This document shows, one piece after another, positions 33,914 to 45,121 of a stretch of 64,000 nt of DNA. The number at the start of each line of letters is the position of its first letter. Positions within the stretch are counted from its first letter, which is position 1. The translations under genes and the position numbers were made by a program. The notes below the pieces were generated by a model. That model worked only from the letters and a program-made list of their open reading frames with translations, searched no databases and was not told where the DNA came from. The stretch comes from Paraphaeosphaeria minitans. Its lineage: Eukaryota; Ascomycota; Dothideomycetes; Pleosporales; Didymosphaeriaceae. The stretch is from positions 1,508,001-1,572,000 of the forward strand of contig WJXW01000012.1 of assembly GCA_015832175.1 (NCBI GenBank), read 5' to 3'.

Positions 33914-35615
33914 CTAGATAGCGCTGTCAGCACGATACATAATATCAGCAGCACGGCACGAAACACTCACTCCAGATACAAAGTACGGCAGTCCCAAGCC
34001 AACACCACCAATCTCGATCGCACGCACCCAGAGCACCGTCATAAACGGCGCACCAACGAGCGATCCAAGCGTCTTGGTCAACATCACGATGCTGAAGTCC
34101 TGAATGTCGCTGTGTGCGAGCGCTATCAGCGGCGATTTAACAAGCGACATTGTGAAGATTGGCAACGCCGAACCAAGTGCGTATATCATCAACGCGGCAA
34201 GCAGCATCCAGAACTTGAACGCAAGCGCAACGCAAAGCACGCCAACAACTGAAGCCAGGATGCTGATTTGCGCGCCTGCGTAGTTCAGCCGCGCTTCTGA
34301 CCCGTGCACCGCCTTCGACGATGCTGAGGACTTGACAACTCGGGGTACCAGGATAGCGAGCAGCGTGAAGTTGACGATAGCCTTGGCTGAAAGCATGTAG
34401 CCTGCTTGAGCGAAGGTCCAGTCGTATCGCTTCGAGATATATTGAACGAGTAATTTCGTGTCTGAACTTGCGAGCGCTGTGAGGAAGAACGAGCAGAGCA
34501 GGATCTGGAAGTTGCGCCGCCCGTTGATAAGAGCGACCAGTTTTCGAACCGTAGAGATGATGCGCTGAAGCATGCTAGGGCGGGTATCGAACGCATTCGA
34601 GTAGTGGTCGGGAGCATCTTCGCTTTGACGGAGTAGTGGGCCGACTTCATCTGCGGTTTCATTGGCCTCGACGGCCATGATCGACCTCACTGGCCCAAGC
34701 CCATTGTCAGGGAGCAGCTTGATCATCGGAATTGCCAAAGCGAGTAGCACAATAGTAACACAAAAGGGCGCCCACAGGTTTCTGCTCATTGTGAATGAGG
34801 CCAGTGTTGGTCCTAAAAACGAGACGACGTAGGATGTCGAGCTGATGTACGAGAAGTACTTTGCTCTGCCTATTATCAGTTTCATGTGTCTAGTCAAAAT
34901 TGCACCACAGCACCACGCACTCACCGATCAACATAATCACTTGCCATTGCCGAAGTCAACGTGAACACCGTACTTTGCAGTACGCACTCGCCACCCAACA
35001 CAGCCAAAAAGGGCCCGGCAATAATCGCCTGGGTCGGGAGAATGTGATTAAAGTGGCCTTCGATACCGTCAGCACTACGACTACTTCCCGTCCAGACGAT
35101 TTAACTCACCAACTACGACAGCCCATACGCTCATGCCAATCCTCGGGACTAAATTGCACCATAGCACGGCTTTCACACCCCACTGCTCGGCAACATATCC
35201 GAAAGGCAACGTGACCACAAAATCTGTGTCAAGCAGGTAGAGATCAGCCGCTTGTGGTCGCGTCGACAGATGTGCGCCTTCATCCCGTGACATTCAACCA
35301 CGACAACATTAAACACGTACCACAAACAATAAGCACCGTTTCCATAATGCCCTGAGTCCAGGCCAATTGCCGCTGCACTTCATCAATCTTGCATGCCTTC
35401 TCCTCTGGATTCGGAACGGAGTAGTGGGTTTGGCATAGTCGAAGCTCGATGACGCGATTTAGAGGGAGGGTGTAGAGCACTGTGGACAAGTGGATCAGGA
35501 TGAGGAGGAGGACAAGGGGCCAGATGCGGCGTTTGGGATGGATGTATCGTGACTGCGCAGGTGTTGAGAGAATAATGTTTGGACCATCGAGAGAACGATT
35601 ACTATTGTTGGACAT
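33914..35615 (-). CDS. MFS transporter (second of the cluster)
   Basis: Exons 35615-35321, 35223-35110, 35057-34925 and 34865-33914 give 497 aa. After a cytosolic leader and the first helix comes an extracellular loop with paired Cys residues, then CKIDEVQRQLAW and TLPFGYVAEQWG, the A-motif region of this fungal MFS group. ILPTQAIIAGPFLAVLGGE crosses the third exon. The C-terminus is uncertain: the unspliced frame stops at 33914 after PYFVSGVSV, while a possible last intron (donor GTGAGT) would replace the final residues. It probably exports the product or an intermediate and marks the right edge of the cluster. Confidence 0.83.
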
Positions 35616-36220
35616 GCTTCATCGGTCAGACACTGTGATGGTGACGTCCGGGGGACTTGGAGTACCTACCGTATGTGATGCACCTACTACCTATCGATAA
35701 GGATAGAGATAAGCTGCACGTGATGTTGACGACACTTGGGCACACTTTGCAGCTCAGAAGGCTATATCTATTTTAATCTTTTATCACTTTAACAAGCTCA
35801 GAAAATGATACAACCTTTTTCAGTTTGTCTCACTCGAAGCCCCAACCCGTCGTCGAATCCTATTTTTTTTTGACTCATGCACACAGCGCTTGACATTGTA
35901 TTGCCAGCAATAGACTCTATAATGACAGTACAATGTAAATTAATTTTGCAATGGCAAATACAACACTGAAGTTCCATATTTAGGTGCCGTGGAACAAGAG
36001 TGAAATTTTCAACAAGAGACACATCTACGTCGCATCTTTGAGTGAATACTTTGGATCAAACTCCCTCTAACCTTGACCACTGTACCCAAAACAGGATGTA
36101 TAGACCCTTTCGTCTACAGCGACATCATATGCAAGCCCGACACACAAAGCATACACAATGCAAACATCGCACCCAGACATGATTTACACTGGCCAATGTA
36201 CACCCACGCACCGCCAACCC
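35616..36220. other. intergenic, AT-richer, no gene
   Basis: About 600 bp beyond the cluster edge. The composition drops in GC from ~35.7 to 36.1 kb. No coding frame or repeat is recognised. Confidence 0.45.
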
Positions 36221-37845
36221 CTATGCGTGCCAGTCGTGCGGCTGCAGCATCCAACCCTCGTCCGAATTGTTTGGAGCCAAGATCCAGCCCAGACCACCCA
36301 TGAAGAAGCGCTGGTTGAGTTCATCCATACAATCGTCAAGGTATGCGTCCCTGGTATGAAACCCCCACAGCGCCGCGCGAACATCTGCGAGAAGTTCGAA
36401 CAACCTTGTCGCCTGATCGAGCTGGTGCTGAAGAGAAACGCGATGGTTGTCGGGAATGACCGCGTGTGAGGCTGTAATAGGCTGACGCGGACGTCGGACA
36501 CCTGTAATTATGAGAAAGGCTCCATGAAGGTACAGCAGCAGATGAACGTCTGAATATAGTTGGCCAACACCTTGATTACCCTGGGGCCACACTGTGCCCA
36601 GACTATGCTAATAATGCGGAACATCCTAACTTACAGAGCGTAGCGCGGCAGTGCGGACAAAGATTTGCATTGCGTGCGGTGGAGTTAACCCAGGTTGATA
36701 TACAGCCTTTTCCGAAGGTGTGGCCGCAGCGGGTAAGAGTGAATGCGCGGTGACGGTCTGTGTACGGATCTGTGCATATGCTGCAGCGATGGCCGTCGTC
36801 GTTGCATGAGTCGAAGTAGTCGTGCTCATTGTCGTCATCGCCATCGTCGTTATCGTCTAGATTGTCGTCCACAGGAGCGTCATTGAAAGTATGCATATAT
36901 GCAGGTGACGGGGGAGGGGTTGGCAGAGATTTCGTGTTCACTTTGCTCTGGGCATACCCCATCCTGTTGTCACTTATAGGACTGTCGAATCGAAGTACGC
37001 TGACGAATCCCACCGCGGTCTCGTGTCCGAAGTCATCGATGTCGTGATCCGGGCCCACGTTCTTCAGTTCATCTTCGCCAAGATCTCTCAAGGAAAGCCT
37101 AAGGTGCGGATGTAAAGTCAGTGTGAGTTGATACAGGGTAGTGTAGGTCTGTCTCAGCCTCCACTTTCTGCCCGGTAATCACCTACTCATCCCAGAGTGT
37201 GAGTATGTGCACAGTCGCGTCTTCAAGGATGCCTCTTAGTGCTGATATGAGAGGATCAATTACGCCGGTAGCTTTCAACGCCTCTCTAGCACGCGGGCTG
37301 AACGTCGTCACGGTCCATGTCCGAGACAAACGATTCCGAACAGCGATGATACCTAAAGTGCAGGTGGAAAGTCAGTGCGAATCAAGACAGGCGACGTAGA
37401 TGTCAGCCAAATAAGAAAGAGGTTTTTCTTGCTGCGTGGGCCACCTACAGATGTTGGCATATGTCAAAGTGTCAACGCCAGGGCTGTTCCGCGCTCGCCG
37501 CGCGAACTCGCTTGACCTGGCGACGGCCCTGTTCATGTTTTCATGGTCATGGATGAACAAACTCAGCGATGGGCTCATGCGGAACAAGCCAACCTCCGCT
37601 GCGACGCGTAGCCGCTGACCATAGGTCCGACTTGATTGTCGCAGGGCGCTGGCGTGGTCCTGGGCTCGTATCAAGAGCACATCATCAGGCTCATAAGTTT
37701 CTGGCGTGATCCTCGCTTCCACTTCGTGGCGAAGACGCTGGACTCTACCAATTGGGATGACGCTGATTTCGATCCTGCTGGGCGGCTCGCGATGTACTCT
37801 GGTGCTGGCTCGGGCAGAACACCGGCGAACTTGGGGAGAGGCCAT
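36221..37845 (-). CDS. RING-finger protein (putative E3 ubiquitin ligase)
   Basis: Exons 37845-37449, 37352-37187, 37098-36635 and 36591-36221 give 465 aa. The N-terminal ~180 residues contain no motif I know. An acidic spacer (DDNLDDNDDGDDDNEHD) precedes a C3HC4 RING finger: CSICTDPYTDRHRAF, CGHTFGKGCISTW, then NLCPHCRATL, which the last intron follows. A ~120-residue tail is predicted mainly helical. RING proteins of this layout transfer ubiquitin from an E2, with the substrate unknown. Introns 1 (96 bp) and 2 (88 bp) are unusually similar to each other along their 3' halves, as described in the findings. It belongs to no obvious cluster. Confidence 0.75.
37099..37186 (-). repeat. intron 2 of the RING gene, introner-like copy
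   Basis: The sense strand runs GTAGGTGATTACCGGG to CCGCACCTTAG. Its 3' half (ACTCACACTGACTTTACAT) matches intron 1 of the same gene and a decayed element at 47251-47350. Confidence 0.6.
37353..37448 (-). repeat. intron 1 of the RING gene, introner-like copy
   Basis: The sense strand runs GTAGGTGGCCCACGCAG to CTGCACTTTAG. It shares the tail (TTCGCACTGACTTTCCACC) and the GCAGNAAGAAA 5' block with the other two copies. Confidence 0.6.
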
Positions 37846-39037
37846 GGCCTTTGATCGGAGGGTCTCCGACGGCGACGTTCGGTGCCGCGAGATACGGGAG
37901 CGGTAGAGTAGAAGTGGGCTGAGTAGTGGTGCACGGGCCGGGCGGGTAGGACGGGGTCTAGCTGGTTGTCAATGGTGTGGACCATGATGAGGTCTAGTAC
38001 CTAGGATACGGGACCGAGACTCACAACAGTGGAAAGCTGCTGGTCGTACGTTTGCGTCGCTCGTGTGTTGTTTGAATGGTTCTTGCAAGCGGTAAACCAA
38101 AGGGGCTGCAGCGGTTGCAGGCAAAGTTGAGCGGGTGAGTAGAGCGATACCAAATATGAATGGAGTATATATGCTTCCAGTCGATGGGCCGCCATGGGGG
38201 CCTGCTCGGATGAAACTATACTGGCATCTGAGCAAGGGATCAGCGGTCACCGTGGACAGAGCTCGGTGAAAGAATACCTACATGCAAACGATGGTGAGGG
38301 TGAGTTGCGAGGTCAGACATGGGCGTCCGGCGACGTACGACATCACTTCACTCCGAAATGCGCTATAAGGAAGGAGCGGCTGTTTGGAGGAAAAGGCTTC
38401 CTTCCAAACGCGCAAGCGTTCCTGCTGTATCGAGCCGCTGTCGTTTCCCGGGAGACAGTGCGTATAGGTATCATCTCCGCGGAGAAATCTGCAACCCTTG
38501 GTTGTCTCGTCCGACACGAAGCCCGGATAGCTTGCCAGTCAGGTCTTTGATAGTTGATCGTGGGACTATTTTGGCTGCGATGAGTGTCTAGAATCTTCAT
38601 TTGATGATGCATCGACGCTGTCTCTTCGTAACGAGGCAAACTTCTTAGGCACCCTCGGCTAATCGCATTGTCTATCAACATTCCCTACGCCAAAGTCACA
38701 CTGGGTAGTGGTTTCTTGCACCTCGCAGCATGTCCGTCATGGCATGGACGGTGCGCAGTCGACAGCTCCACTCTCCCCTTCCCTTCCCTTCCCTTCCTCG
38801 ACGCGCGTGGGGTATCATAAACATTCCGTGGACCAACCGGCCTGCCGCTTGAATGGATGCACCTGAGCTGATGTTCTGACCCTGCTCCCGGCTTGCTGAG
38901 GATTGCATGGGTTGCAACTCCTTCACTGCTGGGCATGGCACAAGCCTCTAGCTTTGATCAGGCAAGTGACGCATACAGCTCCTGCATGCAGTCCGAATAG
39001 GGACCTGTTGGGTATCAATTATGGCCTTCTCAGAGTC
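37846..39037. other. intergenic, no gene supported
   Basis: About 1.2 kb separates the RING gene start from the MED9 stop. Several short frames exist on both strands, none with motifs or splice support. A CCTTC-rich run lies at ~38776-38798. Confidence 0.4.
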
Positions 39038-39487
39038 TCACCCCGTCATACTCTGATCAACGTCCTCTGCTTCCAGGGGTGGCTTTCCGAGCTCCAGCAG
39101 CGCCGCCTTCAGCTTCGCGATGCGCGTCTCGAGGAAGTCAATTTCGTCCTGCTGATCCTCAACCGAGCGATCGATGTCGGGCAGCGCCATGACGGCCTTG
39201 CGCGCCTTTTGCAGCTTGAGCTTGACCTCGGTGGCGGCGGTCGAGACCTGCTGGATATCGAGAGGGCCATCGGCGGACGACTGGCCCGGAGTCGGGGCCG
39301 CGCCGGGAGGCTGGACGGAGGTGCTGATGAGGCGGCTGAGGACGCGGTGAAGGCCTGGGAGAATGTCAAATGTGGACGGCGGCGGGAGGGCAGGCGCGGA
39401 CGACGGCGGCGGCGGGCCCTGGGCTGGGGTAGGTGCGACCGACGTCCTTGCCGAAGCCGGCGCGTGGGGAGTAGCGGCGCCCGACAT
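39038..39487 (-). CDS. MED9: Mediator complex subunit 9 (Cse2/Med9)
   Basis: This is a single exon of 149 aa. A Pro/Ala-rich N-terminus (to about residue 40) leads into FDILPGLHRVLSRLI, and then a C-terminal coiled coil (DIDRSVEDQQDEIDFLETRIAKLKAALLEL) characteristic of fungal Med9. It is part of the Mediator middle module, nuclear, linking regulators to RNA polymerase II. It is divergent from the phosphoglycerate mutase gene with about 490 bp between the start codons. The identification rests on overall architecture and the terminal motif. Confidence 0.8.
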   Translation of the reverse strand: MSGAATPHAPASARTSVAPTPAQGPPPPSSAPALPPPSTFDILPGLHRVLSRLISTSVQPPGAAPTPGQSSADGPLDIQQVSTAATEVKLKLQKARKAVMALPDIDRSVEDQQDEIDFLETRIAKLKAALLELGKPPLEAEDVDQSMTG

Positions 39488-39981
39488 GTCCGTCTTGTTG
39501 TGTTGTTTCGGAGCCGGAAGTGGAGTGGAGTGGAGCGGAAGCTTGGTGTTGAGCTTTGTTGTCTGTTGTCTGTTGTCGTCGTGCGAGCCGGGTGGCTGCA
39601 GCAGCGTGCCGCGAGTTTGGTCTGCGTGAGTCGCCGTGTAGAGCGAATCACAGCACCACGGGAATGTTTTTTCTTCTTCTCACGCGTTCTCTGCGCGTGG
39701 GCTGCAGTGGGCGGGTGTGACGTTGAGACGCGAGGCGCGAGGCACAAGGGCTTTTGACGGGAACAGCCCCGCTTGGGTGGCTCAAATGCCCCTGGCTCAA
39801 ATGCCCCTCCAACATCTTCTGCAGCACCTGTGCAGCACCGTCGTCGCAGTCGCCGTCAGCACCCACTCGTTCTCGGTCTCCGGTCTCTAACTCCTCTGAA
39901 CCATAGATAGTCCTCGGCGCTCTCTCTCTCTCTCTTACACACACACCTATCCAAACCTTGCCCCCCCAATTGGCCTCCACC
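39488..39981. promoter_or_regulatory. divergent MED9 / phosphoglycerate mutase promoter
   Basis: A CT-rich run (CTCTCTCTCTCT, ~39922-39935) lies about 50 bp upstream of the mutase start. Such pyrimidine tracts are common in strongly expressed fungal glycolytic promoters. A 14-bp direct repeat (TGGCTCAAATGCCCC) is at ~39778-39808. Confidence 0.45.
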
Positions 39982-41640
39982 ATGGCCAAGGTCGACCAAA
40001 AGACGGTCCTCATCGTCATTGACGGCTGGGGTGTAGCCGGTGAGAACTCCCCCAAAGAGGGCGATGCCATTCTCGCTGCCGATACCCCCTGCATGGACGA
40101 CTTCGCAAAGGATGGCTCCAAGACTGCCCAGGGCTACACAGAACTCGAGGCGTCTTCGCTCGCCGTTGGTCTTCCCGAGGGCCTCATGGGCAACAGCGAG
40201 GTCGGCCACCTGAACATCGGCGCTGGTCGCGTTGTGTGGCAGGATGTCGTGCGCATCGACCAGACCATTAAGAAGGGCGAGCTCAACAAGATCAAGAACA
40301 TCCACGAATCCTTCACCCGCGCGAAGAACGGCAATGGCAGGCTGCACTTGGCCGGCCTTGTCTCCGACGGCGGCGTCCACTCGCACATCAACCATCTCGT
40401 CGCCCTTCTCAAGGTCGCCAAAGAGATTGGCGTGCCGCAAGTCTTTATCCATTTCTTCGGCGATGGGCGCGACACCGATCCCAAGTCGGCTGCTGGATAC
40501 ATGACAGATCTTCTCAAGACCACCAAGGAGCTCGGCATCGGCGAGATTGCTACCATCGTTGGCCGCTACTACATCATGGACCGCGACAAGAGGTGGGATC
40601 GCGTTGAGATCGGTCTGAAGGGCCTGGTCACTGGAGAGGGTGAGGACGCCGAGGATCCGGTTGCTGCCATCAAGGCGCGATACGAACAAGGCGAGAACGA
40701 CGAGTTCCTGAAGCCAATTATTGTGGGAGGCAAGGAGCGAAGAATACAGGGTAATTACTCCAAGCGGAGCACCCAGATGGCCTTGAGCTGACATGTGCAG
40801 ATGGTGACACCGTCTTCACTTTCAACTACCGATCGGACCGCGTCCGCGAGCTCACCCAGCTTCTGGGTGGCTTTGACCGGTCACCAAAGCCTGATTTCCC
40901 GTACCCCAAGGACATCAGCCTGTCCACCATGACCCAGTACAACGTCAAGTTCCCGTACAAGATTGCTTTCCCGCCGCAGAAGATGGACGACGTGCTTGCT
41001 GAGTGGTTGGCGAAACAGGGCGTGAAACAGTGCCACATTGCAGAGACGGAGAAGTACGCCCACGTCACCTTCTTCTTCAACGGCGGTGTCGAGAAGCAGT
41101 TTGACAATGAGGAGCGCGATATGATTTCGTCTCCCAAGGTCGCTACCTACGACCTCGAGCCCAAGATGAGCGCCATGGCTGTTGCGGACAAGACTTGCGA
41201 GCGCATCAAGGAGGGCAACTTCGAGTTCATCATGCTCAACTTTGCACCTCCCGACATGGTGGGCCACACCGGTGTCTACAAAGCTGCCATTGAGGGCGTC
41301 ACCGAGACGGACAAGTCCATTAAGAAGATCTATGAGCAGTGCAAGGAGAGCGGATACGTGTTGTTTGTCACCGCCGACCACGGGTAAGTGCGCAGCCTCG
41401 TTTACATCTTCTCCACTAACACATTACAGTAACGCAGAAGAGATGCTTACCGAGGAGGGCACGCCAAAGACGTCGCACACCCTCAACAAGGTGCCCTTCG
41501 TCATGGCCAACGCCCCCGACAACTTCTCCCTCAAGAAGACGGACGGTGTGCTCGGGGATGTTGCGCCCACCTTGCTCGAGGTCATGGGTCTGCCGCAGGC
41601 CGAGGCCATGGACGGCCACAGCCTGCTCGTCAAGTCGTAA
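39982..41640 (+). CDS. 2,3-bisphosphoglycerate-independent phosphoglycerate mutase
   Basis: Exons 39982-40750, 40801-41383 and 41430-41640 give 520 aa. N-terminal VLIVIDGWGV has the first metal Asp. GNSEVGHLNIGAGR carries the catalytic Ser that is phosphorylated. LVSDGGVHSHINH, FGDGRDTDP and MVGHTG are further metal and substrate motifs, and TADHGNAEEM crosses the second intron. It interconverts 3- and 2-phosphoglycerate in glycolysis and gluconeogenesis in the cytosol, using Mn(II) or similar. The length matches fungal and plant iPGMs. This is ordinary primary metabolism. Confidence 0.97.
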
Positions 41641-42347
41641 AGTACTGCCTCTGTCGACCATGCGAGCCGTCTAACGCGTTTGAGGAACAGAGGATCAAGC
41701 CCGCCGTCGAAGCGGCAACGTACAGACTAGATAGACTTCGCTTCTTGAGCGAGGATTTGGCTGATTGTGATTGGCATCTCTCTATGAATTGGCGATACCA
41801 TTTGGCGTAGATAGAGAAAAGGATTATGAATAGATGATGAAGATTCGATGTACGGACCACCTTTTGATAGGTAGTCCCACCTGCACAATGGAACTGGCCA
41901 GTAACAAGCGTGACCAGGGTTCATCACACCCCTCCACGCCGCGACACAGACAGAACCAGCCCCGGCTTCACTTCACCTCAGCTGCCGCTTCTGTCCGCTG
42001 CTGAGCGACATCTTACTTGCGTCGTCCTGCTGGCAATTTCTTGCGTGCATTCCAGTTCGCTGCATCTGCTGACACCTCGCCTCTGTTTACCTACCTAGGT
42101 ACCCCACCGCTGCGGGGAACACTGGAGCTGACCGACACGTTCCCTTCGTACACGGCTGCCATCGCTCTGTGCGCCTTGGAGCCCTTCCCCTCTGAGAGTG
42201 AGGCTACACGACCCGATTAGATTTCCTCAGGCCTCTTCGAGCGCGCGCGCATCGTCAGTAAGCAGCGAGGCTGAAGACCCGTCACACCGCCCGACTGGTG
42301 ACCACCGACATCCTTCGCCTGCGCCCAACGACTGCTACAAGTCTGGA
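41641..42347. other. intergenic: 3' UTR of mutase and 5' region of kinase gene
   Basis: About 700 bp without a gene. It contains a CTACCTAGGTACC palindromic segment (~42090-42102) and a GCGCGCGC stretch just upstream of the kinase start. Confidence 0.4.
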
Positions 42348-43696
42348 ATGGCCTCGAACGGCGGATCAGGCGCGCACACGCCGAACGCGCAAGCACAAGC
42401 CCAGGTGCAACCATGCCGATACAAGACAGGAAAGACGCTGGGTGCGGGCAGCTATTCAGTGGTGAAGGAGTGTGTGCACATTGACACCGGGCGATACTAT
42501 GCGGCGAAGGTTATCAACAAGCGTCTGATGGCAGGGAGAGAACACATGGTGAGTTCTGCGGCACAGACTGCGCACTGGAGCTCATGCCCGACAGGTCAGG
42601 AATGAGATTGCCGTCCTGAAGCGCGTGTCCATGGGTCACAGGAACATCTTGACGCTTGTCGACTACTTCGAGACGATGAACAACCGTATGCGTAGCGATA
42701 TATGCTTTGGAAGCAACTGCTAACTCACGCAGTCTACCTCGTCACGGACCTCGCTTTGGGAGGTGAGCTGTTCGACCGCATCTGCCGCAAAGGAAACTAC
42801 TACGAGTCGGATGCTGCCGACCTCATTCGCGCCACCCTCTCTGCCGTTGCGTATCTACACGACCACGGCATCGTGCATCGTGATCTGAAGCCCGAGAACC
42901 TGCTCTTCCGCACACCAGAAGACAATGCAGACCTGCTCATTGCAGATTTTGGACTTTCACGTATAATGGACGAGGAGCAGTTCCACGTCCTCACCACGAC
43001 CTGCGGTACGCCAGGCTACATGGCACCCGAGATCTTCAGGAAAACCGGACACGGAAAGCCAGTGTAAGTCGACCAAGATAACAAAATCCTGCTACCCTGC
43101 TAACACAACACAGTGACATATGGGCCATCGGCGTGATAACCTACTTCCTCCTCTGCGGCTACACCCCCTTCGACCGCGACTCCAACCTCGAGGAAATGCA
43201 AGCCATCCTCGTCGCCGACTACTCCTTCACCCCGCTCGAATACTGGCGCGGCGTCTCGCTCAAAGCGCGCGAGTTCATCCGGCGCTGCCTGACCGTCGAC
43301 CCCGCCGCCCGCATGACCGCCCACGAGGCCCTCAGCCACCCTTGGATCGCGGACCTCGGCGACATCTCCGCCGAAGGCGAAGAGGACCTGCTGCCCACCG
43401 TCAAGAAGAACTTCAACGCGCGCCGCACGCTGCACGCTGCCATCGACACTATCCGCGCTATCAACCAGCTGCGTGCCGGTGGTGCAGCGGGCATGATGGA
43501 TGGGGCGAGGTCGGGCGAGCCGAGGCGCGGAGCACCGCCGCTGAATGTTCCGCAGCCGGTCGCGGATGAGGATCCCATGGACATCGACAAGATTGACAGT
43601 CGGGGCAACGGGCATGGGCAGACGGACGAAATGATTAAGGAGCAGGAGCGGAGGATTCACGAGACGCAGCAGGGACTGTGGGCGGGTAAGAGATGA
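42348..43696 (+). CDS. calcium/calmodulin-dependent protein kinase (CaMK I-like)
   Basis: Exons 42348-42548, 42595-42685, 42733-43063 and 43114-43696 give 401 aa. The kinase domain has LGAGSYSVVKE (Gly loop), AAKVINK (Lys), HRDLKPENLL (catalytic loop), DFGLSR, GTPGYMAPE and DIWAIGVITYFLLCGYTPF. The C-terminal part after HPWI includes KKNFNARRTLHAAIDTIRAINQL, the autoinhibitory and calmodulin-binding region of fungal CaMKs. The last ~90 residues are variable and charged. It phosphorylates targets in response to Ca2+/calmodulin in the cytosol and nucleus. Exon boundaries restore all conserved motifs. Confidence 0.95.
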
Positions 43697-45039
43697 GCGG
43701 GAATTCTTTTGTGGATGTAGCGGAGTGAAAGAGATGTTTGGCCATGGGTGCGTGAGCGTTGATGAGATGTACATGATTGGCTGGCGGCGGATACTGGATG
43801 CCTGCGCAGATATACCAGAGGCGAAGATCTTGGAGATGGAGGCGGGTCGCTTACGATTTCACGACTTCTTTGTGATGGGGAGATCGACGATAGATTTGCA
43901 ATGTTGACAACCTTGATGGTTTGAACGCTCACAGCACTACCTATGCAACGAGTTAGCGTTGCTGCAGACACAAGCAGCAGCCTGACTTCACAAGTGGAGC
44001 AAGACCATGCATTTATCTTTTTGATCCTCCCTCAAACACCTGTATGCGGTAGGTATGCTATTCCGTCCTCTGTCCGTCGCCCCATGCCAACCGACCAGGT
44101 TCCGAGTAGGAAATTGCGCGCATCGCGAAACCGGAACGAAACCCCCGCAAACAAAACAACAGCGGAAGATTTCCACTCTCTGTCCGACCCGACATGCCAA
44201 ACGGTCCCCCAAGATGACTGACCGTCACCCCTCTCTTGCCAGCCTAGAGTAGGTAGGTGTCGCCACACTTACCCAGTGTCCAGGGACCAGACACCGGCGA
44301 GGAAGTAAGTAGGAGTAATACCCAAGATTTCGTTGCCTGTTTTCTCGTAGGGGAAGAAGACAACGCAGTTTTCGAAGCTCGTGGGGGAAAACATGGGTCT
44401 GTGAAGGATAGTGTGGACTGGCAGCAAAATAGACAGCGTCATCAGCGTGGCTAACGTAGCGTACTGCGTAACATACTACCTAGATCATGTAAGCACATAC
44501 GGGACGCTAAGGAATGCATAATGTACGATCCGTAGTACGTGGTACAGTAGTACATAATAGCATGTAGTATAGGTAGTGGTACGTGGTACCTAATTTAGCT
44601 ATCTACTTACCTAATTGAGATAGAGTTTAAAAGCTTAGCTGGAAATTCTACTCTTGAGATGTAACGTGGTATAAGGAATAAACGTCACGTAGTCACGTAC
44701 TTCCGTACGGAGTCTATTGAGAGTCCTGTAGATACGGGCCGTGATGCCTGTACGTACTTACGCGTCAATTCACACCTACGGGGCGTACCGTACGCTACAT
44801 TGGCCACGCTGCAGCGTCATGATGCCCATTTACTTAAACACCACCCCAGCACCGTTTGGGATATCAGGAAGCCGGGCGCCCAACGTTACTCAATCCGAGG
44901 AAGTACACGCTCCTGGCCCCTCACTGGTGTTTTCGGATCTGTGTCTACAAGGAGGTGATGTCCATACAAGTCGGAATCCGCACGCACCCAATTCTTGCTG
45001 ATCCTAGACGACTATATTCGAAGAATCTATCATGCTGCC
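43697..45039. other. intergenic, composition shift into decayed tract
   Basis: No gene is supported. From ~44.45 to 44.75 kb the sequence is AT-rich with repeated GTACGTGGTAC-like palindromic words. This marks the start of a tract of decayed sequence that runs to about 51.2 kb. Confidence 0.4.
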
Positions 45040-45121
45040 TTTCCGGAGCCTTTTGCAGGGCCCCTGGTCCTTGTGAAGTGTCAAGTATTCAGAAAGGTGC
45101 GGAGCGGTAGGCTGGTGGTAC

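Noticed and set aside
39856..40794. 312-aa minus-strand frame
   Set aside because: It mirrors the highly expressed, codon-biased mutase exon on the other strand.
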